DNA of 64,000 nucleotides from Alnus glutinosa (lineage: Eukaryota > Streptophyta > Magnoliopsida > Fagales > Betulaceae): positions 32,161,116-32,225,115 of the forward strand of contig NC_084890.1 of the NCBI RefSeq assembly GCF_958979055.1, read 5' to 3'. The position numbers and the translations under genes are program-made. The notes below the pieces were generated by a model, which worked only from the letters and a program-made list of their open reading frames with translations, did no database searches and was not told the DNA's origin. This document shows positions 57,370 to 64,000 of the stretch, in pieces (position 1 is the stretch's first letter; each line of letters opens with the position of its first letter).

Positions 57370-58667
57370 TCTCTCTGAGTACTGAGTGTTCCTGTGTGTG
57401 TTTTGCTAATGATATATTTTACAGCCAAGTGCCAACTGCTGTACACTCGGACGTACTATATAGAGCCAGAGTGCCATACCAATCCACACTACAAAAGGGT
57501 TAAAAAAAAAAAAAAAAAAAAGAAGAAGAAAGAATCCAAAAAGACACAAATTAGCAAACGAAGAAACTTTTACAGAGGGAATTCTGTCCTTTTCTTCAAA
57601 TGGGTAGGGGGACGGCTACTTTCCAAAGAAAAGCATAGGTGACAACCATATTTTCCTTCCCTTTTTCGTACGCATGTGTTCATTTATTCTTTTAGATAAG
57701 CTTACCGGTCCAACTAAGACATTGGCAATTTGTTTATTTTTCTTCTTCTTCTTTTTTTGTGAGAATGTTGACCTTTAATCATCATAAAAGGAGAAAAGAT
57801 AACAATTGAACAAAATTCAAGTTTGAGTCTAAAGTCCCTATATCAAAATCATTAGATTTGACATCAAGATGATATAGATGATGTTATTTAACTTACTTTT
57901 ATAGTTTATGTTGCGACAAAACTAATATTCTAGGATCACCAAAGAAAGTAGAAATATAGCACAATAGCAAATTACCGTAACACAAACTCAAGGACACCAA
58001 GATTTAAGTGGTTCGGCTTAACAAGCCTACATCTACTGGCGGAGACAATCCAGGAAAAATTCACTATTAAAAGGATGGAGTACAAAGTGCAATACAAAAA
58101 GAAGCGACTCAAATCCAAAAGCCCCAATGCATGTATGGCTTGGAACAATCTCCAAGACAGAGGTACAAACGTTTTGTGTATTGTGGGCAATTTTCATGTG
58201 GTTTTTTTATTTATTTGTTGCTCTATGTGGATGACATGCTTAGTGTTGCTAAAAGTATGTTTGAGGTTAAGAGATTAAAATCTTGAAATGCAAATCACAC
58301 ATTCACTACAGTTTATGGGGGAAGTACCTTTCATAGTCATTATCAAAGAATCAATCAGTTTCGAATATCGTGGCAAGAAATTCATCATAAAGTTGCTAGT
58401 TTTTATCAAATTGCTATAACTCCAGAAGTCAAAAACTTTCCTATCGCAATTACCACCACTGGATACCTCCTTTATTCTTGATCTATGAGTGGTTGCGAGC
58501 TAAATATTCTTGCTCCTTTACCTTCTCTTTTATGTAATCCATCAGCTAATGGACTTTGAAAAAAGAAGAGACTAGAATAAGGAAGAGAGACATAGAATTA
58601 AGGTAGTTCGGCTAATGATCTATATCTACACAGTAAGACGTTTTTTTGGCTACATCTTTCTTTTTCA
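57370..58667. other. mARC-like promoter side and intergenic DNA
   Basis: Contains an A tract (57502-57521), a pyrimidine run (about 57739-57757), and from about 57960 repeat-like sequence (taagtggttcggcttaacaa, agcctacatctactggcgga), typical of retrotransposon-derived debris. The 67-bp direct repeat partner at 58483-58549 is listed separately. No gene found. Confidence 0.4.
58483..58549 (+). repeat. Direct repeat left of the Pack-MULE
   Basis: About 67 bp (ctatgagtggttgcgagcta aatattcttgctcc .. atgtaatccatcagcta) recur in the same orientation at 61238-61303 with few changes. The pair brackets the Pack-MULE at a distance of about 2.75 kb. Confidence 0.8.
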
Positions 58668-58676
58668 TTATTTGAT
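58668..58676 (+). repeat. 9-bp target-site duplication (TTATTTGAT), left
   Basis: TTATTTGAT immediately before the element; the same nine bases follow the right end at 60932-60940. Perfect match, diagnostic length for Mutator-like elements. Confidence 0.9.
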
Positions 58677-58929
58677 GGAGAAATTTCACAAAAAGGGTAT
58701 CAAACTAGCGCGTGTTTTCAATAAAGGGTACCGACGTAGCAAAATGTTCAATTGAGTGTATACATTTATCAAAACTATGCAATGTTGGGTATTCCGTCAC
58801 ATTTCGTTCTAAATCGATGACGGAACCCAAAAATCATGAATTTCACGTGATTTTTTAAGTAAAACTTCCGATTATGCCCCTCATTCCTTCGTTGGCGTTG
58901 TCCGCTTCGTCTGTAATTTTCTTGGCCTT

Positions 58930-59190
58930 GTTGGGAGCTAGACGAACCAAAGGACACCAAATCTCAGTGATTTACCGGAAGTCACAAATTTCACGATGGT
59001 GAGCATTATCCCTGGGTGCTCGGCCATGCATCCTCATCCCATATGCAAGCGCTTCGTGGTCGTCGCATCCGCCAAAGAAGGACACCTCACTGGTCGACGA
59101 GAATTCCGACCGAGCACTGGGCCCGACGGAAGACACGCTCATTCACCGCATGGAAAGAGCTTCCCAGAGACCATTTGGAGAACGTTAATT
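58930..59190 (-). pseudogene. Captured fragment of a CHX cation/H+ exchanger
   Basis: Minus-strand reading gives SFHAVNERVFRRAQCSVGIL VDQ, a stop, then in another frame VSFFGGCDDHEALAYGMRM, then after a further shift MAEHPGIMLTIVKFVTSG. These match the cytosolic C-terminal region of plant CHX (CPA2) antiporters (NxRVLxxAPCSVGILVDRG .. FFGGxDDREALAYxxRMAEHPGI). Some residues between VDQ and VSFFGG are missing, as expected for an internal deletion. It lies wholly within the Pack-MULE and cannot encode a transporter. Confidence 0.8.
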
Positions 59191-59792
59191 TTTTTTTTTT
59201 AACAGGCATGGACTCCTACTTGTTGCTACTGGCGTGGACGATCTCCATGCATGAAGTTGGTGCCCATGCAGAGCGTCAAGTCCGGCTCAGATTCTTGTTT
59301 CTTTGCGGCAAGTCTGGAGCATGGTTGATGCAGACGTTAAAGGAAAACTTGATCCTAAAAAATCCTTCCCAGATTCGGGTAAAACTGGTATTGGTGATTT
59401 TTACAATCTTCCCATCTCTCCTTTCAAAGCCTTGTAGGTGGTGACAAAGGGTGCATGAAGCAGTTAACAGAAAGAGAAGAAAAAAAAAATGAAAGGAAAG
59501 GAAAAAGAATGAAGCAAAAAATCCTCTGTTTTGGAACATAAAAACAGAGTTGAACAGAAACAATCCTCCTCCTTCCTTTGCTGCTTGGTGGAGTGAAAGA
59601 AATTAATATTAGGCTAGGAGAAAACATAGGATTTTTTGTTCCAGCTCTGTTTTTATGTTCCAAGATAGAGGATTATTTGCTTGGTTCTTTTTCCTTTCCT
59701 TTTAGTTTTTTTTTCCTTCTCTTTTTGTCAACTGCTTGATGGGCGTGTACAGCTTCATTTCCTTTTGTTTCTTCCGATACAAACCAGAAAAC

Positions 59793-59941
59793 ATGGCTGA
59801 CGCAATTCTCTCAACCTTCCTCCAAGTGTTATTTGATAGAAGACGCGGAGGACAGGCAACTTACAGATCCTTGTGGGAAAGTGGCTTCATATGCTTAAAG
59901 ATGCTATCTATGATGCAGAACATGTCTTAAGGCACTTCTAT
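59793..59941 (+). pseudogene. Captured N-terminal fragment of a CC-type NLR
   Basis: The plus strand starts MADAILSTFLQVLFDR, the typical start of RGA/RPP13-like immune receptors. After a deletion and frameshift it continues VGKWLHMLKDAIYDAEHVLR HFY, matching the Rx_N motif (VKKWLDELKDAVYDAEDVLDE). The central part of the coiled-coil domain and everything after it are missing. It lies inside the Pack-MULE, in the opposite orientation to the CHX fragment. Confidence 0.8.
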
Positions 59942-59969
59942 GTATAAGTAAATCAGTAAAGATGGTCTT

Positions 59970-60700
59970 TTGTTATCTTGTTCTCCTCTTCTTCTCTTCT
60001 CTGTCTTCTTTCTTCTCTTTGTATTTCTGTTTCTCCACCCAAATCACACCCCAAAAGAACCCATTTGTATTTTACAGAAGCAACCTTCTTCTTTGCTCCT
60101 TTTGCTCTCCGTATCGACGAATGTAGGCCTTGTAAGCTACAAATCCACCATAGAGCCATGCTCCTCCACCGTTCCACTTTCTCTCCGAGTTCTCTTTGAT
60201 ATACTCTCCAGGTCTTCCTTTTTAACTCTGTTAGCACTTGTTTTCTTCATTTGCGGTAGCTCAGCAGCTAGCCCATCTCGTATCAGTCAGCAGCTCCTCA
60301 CAGTGTTGAGCAGCAATGTCACCAACAGGGTTGAGCAGCAGCAACAGCAATGGTTCCAATCTCCATCTCCATCTCCATACTCTGCAGCAAAATGACGCCC
60401 AGTCCGACACATCTTAGCCGTTCCCAGATTTCCTCAACCTTCTGCATCAAAGGGCGTGTTCTCCGGCGTTAAATCCACCGATCCGCGCCCTGCCGTCACC
60501 AGATTTTCTCACCAGAAACCACCCAGCTTCCTCTTCATTGTTTCCATGTTTTCCTCCATATTTTACTGCATGATTCATGGGATGTCGAGTTGGGAGGGCA
60601 GGTCGGTGAGTTCGTCGATGGTGGGGATTGGGGTGGAGGGGAGTGAGACAGAGATGGACCGGAGAGTTAGGAGGGCAGTTTGGGTAGTTTAGGTTGAAAA
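59970..60700 (+). other. Further host-derived sequence in the Pack-MULE, unidentified
   Basis: Higher GC than the surroundings, with a 141-codon open frame (59970-60395). Its C-terminal part reads FLTLLALVFFICGSSAAS and then SRISQQLLTVLSS with a Gln run, as in a secreted or membrane protein start. The continuation to about 60690 is open in a different frame. I do not recognise the source gene. It probably represents one or two further captured fragments. Confidence 0.4.
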
Positions 60701-60940
60701 AAATGACAGCCCATCAAAGACTCATTTGTTTAGATGAGGGGCATAATGAGAAGTTTTGGTTAAAAAGTGACACATGATGGGTATTCCGTCAGGAGTTAAC
60801 AGCTAAGCCCGACGGAATACTCGATATTGAACAGTTTTGATAAATGCATATACTCAATTGAATGCTTTGCTATATTTGTACCCTTAATTGAAAACGTGCG
60901 ATAATTTGATACCCTTTTGTGAAGTTTTCTCTTATTTGAT

Positions 60941-61616
60941 TGTATAGATTGACTCTATTTATCGAGGGGTTTTTTTTTTTTTTTTTTTTTTATTTTTTAT
61001 GTCCATACAAGAAAGGGAATGTAAAATTCAAACTAATGATCTCCGCTTCATGAGGCGTGATCCTTAACCGATTGAGTTTCATAAAGGAACAATTGTAAAA
61101 CTTTACATCATTTACTCAATAATGTTACATAGTTAATGCTATAGCGTTAATGAGAGCCATTATTGAGTAGATGTTAAACATTACAAATAGAATTCAAAAC
61201 AACTATCGTACGTTGTCTTCGGATCGATGTCTCAATACTATGAGTGGTTGCAAGCTAAATATTCTTCCTCCTTATCTTTTCTTTTATGTAATCCATCAGC
61301 TAAAAGAAGAAAAAAGAATCAGGAAAGTGGGGTTGTTAACAAAAAGAATAGATGATATGGTTACTTTTATATAATGAAAATAGATCATTGGTAATTACAC
61401 TTTACACCATGCACTAAAAATGAAAATAGATCTGCTCCATGCATGTTTGAGATACAGACGATCCAATACAAAAAAAAGTCATCTATGCTCACAAAAGAAG
61501 AAAAAAGAGTAGAAGTTATCCATGGTCCATTTCAAATGCTCCACTCAAGATGATATAGTAATAGTTTCTTACTGAGCAATTCATGTAACAACTTCTTCCC
61601 CTATAATAAGGACCGA
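60941..61616. other. Intergenic DNA right of the Pack-MULE
   Basis: Contains a T tract (60969-60990) and the second copy of the 67-bp direct repeat at 61238-61303. No gene found. Confidence 0.45.
61238..61303 (+). repeat. Direct repeat right of the Pack-MULE
   Basis: Partner of 58483-58549: ctatgagtggttgcaagcta aatattcttcctcc .. atgtaatccatcagcta. Confidence 0.8.
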
Positions 61617-61850
61617 ATGTCCTCCTTCACTGCACAACTACTAGTCTTTCTTCTCACCGTGGCTTCTCTTCACAGACACTTTCTTACCTCCAAACTCAGC
61701 ACCACCACCACCATTACCACTCTCTTCACAAACCCATGTGCATTCATACTCTCGGGCCTTCAAAACCATTTCAATCTTTTCCGGGAAGCCATTTTGGCAT
61801 GCATCCAAAATGAAGATCAAAGATGGACATACTTTGGGCTGCTATAAATT
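61617..61850 (+). pseudogene. Possible partial copy of the OTP84-like PPR 5' end
   Basis: A 76-codon frame contains STTTTITTLF and then LSGLQNHFNLFREAILACIQ NED. This aligns with TTTLT and ARSNLFQEAIMTYIQM near the start of the PPR gene 1.3 kb downstream, and the DNA upstream (cttctctt cacagacac) recalls ttctcttcacgtgcatcg there. The resemblance covers only about 60-70 codons and stops at tggacatac. It looks like a decayed partial duplication; chance similarity is not fully excluded. Confidence 0.4.
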
Positions 61851-62894
61851 GTTTCATCTCCAGGCAATCATAACCTATAGTGAAGGAGGATGACTGAATG
61901 AATCTCAACTATGTTTGCTTTGCTAATTGCTCCCTCCTCTCTCCAAAGAAAAGAAAAGCTTTTTACAAAGTCTACGAAAGATGCCATTTATGATCAAATA
62001 TTTTTGCAGATGTTGATACAACTCGTCCATTGTGTGTACCTAGAAATGAAACAATTGACGATCTGTTACCCAAGTATCTAAATTCGGTATAAAAGGATCT
62101 CTGTCCCAATGTTTTCAATTTTAACAATTAAGTCTTAAGTTTTTCTCATTTTTCAAATAAGTCCATTTGTCAACTTATTGCTCAAGTTAATTAACAATAT
62201 GTCATATCAGACCAATTAATTATTAACGTTATGTTACTTTCATTTGACGAGTCATGTGCATGCCAACTGTATGTGTCAAATGACACATACTTTTAATTAA
62301 AAAGACTAATGCAATAAACTATATTTTTATTTCATAACTATCCCACAATAATAATGTGACAGTCCTAACCAAACCTTGAATTAGTCTTTATTAAAAAATA
62401 AATAAATAAATCTAAATGTTAGTTAGAATTGTCAAATTAATTAGTATCGTGAGATAAAAATGTGGTATATAACATTATTCAGTTACAATTATACAATAAA
62501 GATTTTTTTTTTTGTAAAATCTTTATTTAAGGTATATTTGTAATTTAATGTAATTTTGTCACGTGGCACGCATAATTGGCTTATGATATATCAAACGAGA
62601 GTCACGTAATATTATTAATTGATTGATCTGACGTAACATATTGTTTGACGTATATCAAATTTCTACGGACTCGCTCCTCCAAAGCCCAAACAAATCATAA
62701 TATTATAATAAAAATTGAGAGACTTTGATGTATTTTGTCACTTCAACTTTGCGATAAGTCTCAATTTTTCCCTCTCTCTCAGCTTGTGAAGTAGAATAGA
62801 GTATCTTTCTTATAGCCCATCTCCGCCAGCCAAAACTCAAAACTTGAGAAAATAAGAGTAGTCCAGGGCATCACAACTGTAATAACTTCCAGCT
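61851..62894. other. Upstream region of the OTP84-like gene
   Basis: AT-rich with no gene. The last ~150 bp (from about 62750) are pyrimidine-rich (tttttccctctctctcagct), as in a plant promoter and 5' leader. Confidence 0.4.
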
Positions 62895-64000
62895 ATGTCA
62901 TGCTGCTACACCCAACCACTTTCTCCTCTCGCTCTGCCATTCTCTTCACGTGCATCGTCTTCCCTCCAAACCGATCACCGCCTACCCACAGCCCTTCAAA
63001 AACAGACTCGTTCTCAACCCCTCCCCACCACCACTCTCACCGCTTCCTCTGCAAAACCCTTGTCTCAGGACTCATGGGTCGAATCCCTTCGCTCCCAAGC
63101 GCGGTCCAATCTCTTCCAGGAAGCCATTATGACATACATCCAGATGTTGGCTCTCGCGGGTATTTCACCCGACAACTTCGCTTTCCCGGCTGTCCTCAAG
63201 GCCGTGGCGGGACTTCAGGACGTAAATCTTGGGAAACAGATTCATGCCCATGTTTTTAAATTTGGGTACGCCTTCTCTTCGGTCACCGTGGCTAATACCC
63301 TTGTTCATATGTATGGGAAATGTGGGAATATAGGGGACGTGTACAAGGTGTTTGACAGAATGACTGAGAGGGACCATGTTTCTTGGAATTCCATCATTGC
63401 TGCATTGTGTCGCTTTGAGGAGTGGGAGCTTGCTTTGGAGGCGTTTCGGTTAATGCTGTTTGAGAATGAGGCGCCTAGCTCGTTTACGTTGGTGAGTGGC
63501 GCGCTAGCTTGTTCAAATTTGCGTAGGCATGATGGTTTGCGGCTTGGTAAGCAATTGCATGCGTATAGTTTAAGAACAGGAATTTGGAAAACGTATACCA
63601 ACAATGCTTTCATGGTTATGTATGCTAAATTAGGAAGGGTTGCTGACTCGCAAGCTTTATTTGAGTTATTTGAGGAACGTGATATGGTTTCATGGAACAC
63701 CATGATAAGTTCCTTCTCTCAAAACGATCAGTTTTTAGAAGCATTATCATTTTTGCGTCTTATGGTTCTTGAAGGAACTAAACCGGATGGGGTCACCTTT
63801 GCAAGCGTACTTCCTGCCTGTTCTCATTTGGAGATGTTAGATAGAGGGAAGGAAATTCATGCTTATGCCTTGAAAACTACTAACTTACTCGAGAATTCTT
63901 TTGTGGGTAGTGCTTTGGTTGACATGTATTGCAACTGTCAACAAGTTGAAAGTGGTCGCCGAGTTTTTGATGGTATCTTAGAGCGGAGCATTGCACTTTT
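62895..64000 (+). CDS. OTP84: PLS-class PPR protein, OTP84-like (5' part, runs off right edge)
   Basis: The frame opens at ATG 62895 (MSCCYTQPLSPLALPFSSRA) and stays open for 368 codons to the window end. The first ~60 residues are Ser/Thr/Pro-rich and basic, as in a chloroplast transit peptide. Then DSWVESLRSQARSNLFQEAI and a series of PPR motifs: ISPDNFAFPAVLKAVAGLQD, GKQIHAHVFKFGY, VANTLVHMYGKCGNIGDVYK, VFDRMTERDHVSWNSII, LPACSHLEMLDRGKEIHAYA, FVGSALVDMYCNCQQVESGR. This follows Arabidopsis OTP84 (At3g57430), a DYW-type factor for chloroplast C-to-U RNA editing. The E and DYW domains would lie beyond the window and are not seen, so the class is inferred from homology. No intron so far, as usual for the family. 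Confidence 0.88.
   Translation, partial: MSCCYTQPLSPLALPFSSRASSSLQTDHRLPTALQKQTRSQPLPTTTLTASSAKPLSQDSWVESLRSQARSNLFQEAIMTYIQMLALAGISPDNFAFPAVLKAVAGLQDVNLGKQIHAHVFKFGYAFSSVTVANTLVHMYGKCGNIGDVYKVFDRMTERDHVSWNSIIAALCRFEEWELALEAFRLMLFENEAPSSFTLVSGALACSNLRRHDGLRLGKQLHAYSLRTGIWKTYTNNAFMVMYAKLGRVADSQALFELFEERDMVSWNTMISSFSQNDQFLEALSFLRLMVLEGTKPDGVTFASVLPACSHLEMLDRGKEIHAYALKTTNLLENSFVGSALVDMYCNCQQVESGRRVFDGILERSIAL

Larger units (their letters stand above)
58677..60931. mobile_element. Pack-MULE carrying CHX and NLR gene fragments
   Basis: A 2255-bp element has inverted ends of about 200 bp: 58677-58882, starting ggagaaatttcacaaaaagg gtatcaaac, and 60736-60931, ending gatacccttttgtgaagttt tctc. Shared inner motifs are caattgagt, atttatcaaaac, gtattccgtc and attatgcccctc. 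Perfect TTATTTGAT duplications flank it. It encodes no transposase; the interior holds pieces of at least two unrelated host genes (a CHX antiporter on the minus strand, an NLR N-terminus on the plus strand) plus about 0.7 kb of GC-richer sequence of unknown source. This is the definition of a Pack-MULE. The fragments are in opposite orientation and have frame breaks. Confidence 0.9.

Noticed and set aside
59953-60237. Lys/Arg/Glu-rich minus-strand frame in the Pack-MULE
   Set aside because: Composition comes from the pyrimidine-rich plus strand; no family similarity.
1-64000. tRNA, rRNA or CRISPR features
   Set aside because: No cloverleaf, rRNA-like or repeat-spacer structure was recognised; the genome type makes CRISPR irrelevant.

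Overview
The window is nuclear DNA of a flowering plant. Genes have short exons with GT..AG introns, intergenic DNA is AT-rich, and there are long AT, GA, CT and TAA microsatellites, copia, LINE, hAT, Mutator-like (MULE) and PIF/Harbinger-like remnants. The six conserved genes match Arabidopsis families closely, so a eudicot is certain and a woody rosid likely. The species cannot be fixed from sequence alone. No CRISPR array, operon, rRNA or tRNA gene was seen.

Layout. 1-672: 5' end of an antisense LINE ORF1-type gene (DUF4283), running off the left edge. 1.2-10.9 kb: repeat-rich, with a degenerate coding remnant, a 245-bp direct repeat, and a 3.7-kb near-palindrome built on copia gag debris beside a copia LTR. 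11.0-14.1 kb: a seven-exon neprosin-domain gene between two ~410-bp inverted repeats, with one frame break. 16.5-19.4 kb: VMA21-like gene (V-ATPase assembly). 21.5-22.3 kb: a non-autonomous hAT element carrying one exon of a synaptotagmin-like gene. 23.5-28.6 kb: ten-exon TAM41-like gene (mitochondrial CDP-diacylglycerol synthase). 29.3-32.5 kb: a MITE, a LINE fragment and a Mutator-like element with an LTR-like core. 34.3-36.1 kb: intronless cationic amino acid transporter (CAT5-like). 40.4-42.3 kb, minus strand: intronless P-class PPR gene (EMB1025-like). 43.4-47.3 kb: MITEs, a 308-bp tandem duplication and hAT-type ends. 47.0-51.3 kb: a hAT element with an apparently intact three-exon transposase. 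51.4-51.9 kb: F-box pseudogene. 52.6-57.4 kb, minus strand: eight-exon MOSC-domain (mARC-like) gene. 58.7-60.9 kb: a Pack-MULE with pieces of a CHX antiporter and an NLR immune receptor. 62.9 kb to the right edge: the start of an OTP84-like DYW-type PPR gene.

The genes do not form a pathway. Four products probably act in organelles (TAM41, the mARC-like protein and the two PPR proteins); the others act on the vacuolar ATPase and in amino acid transport. The distinctive theme is DNA transposons carrying host gene pieces: a hAT with an 8-bp target duplication and a MULE with a 9-bp target duplication each hold recognisable exons, a second MULE with a 9-bp duplication holds LTR-retrotransposon-like sequence, and the neprosin gene lies inside long inverted repeats. 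I found no convincing wholly new biological system. The best candidates for follow-up are these captures, the large palindrome and the intact hAT transposase.
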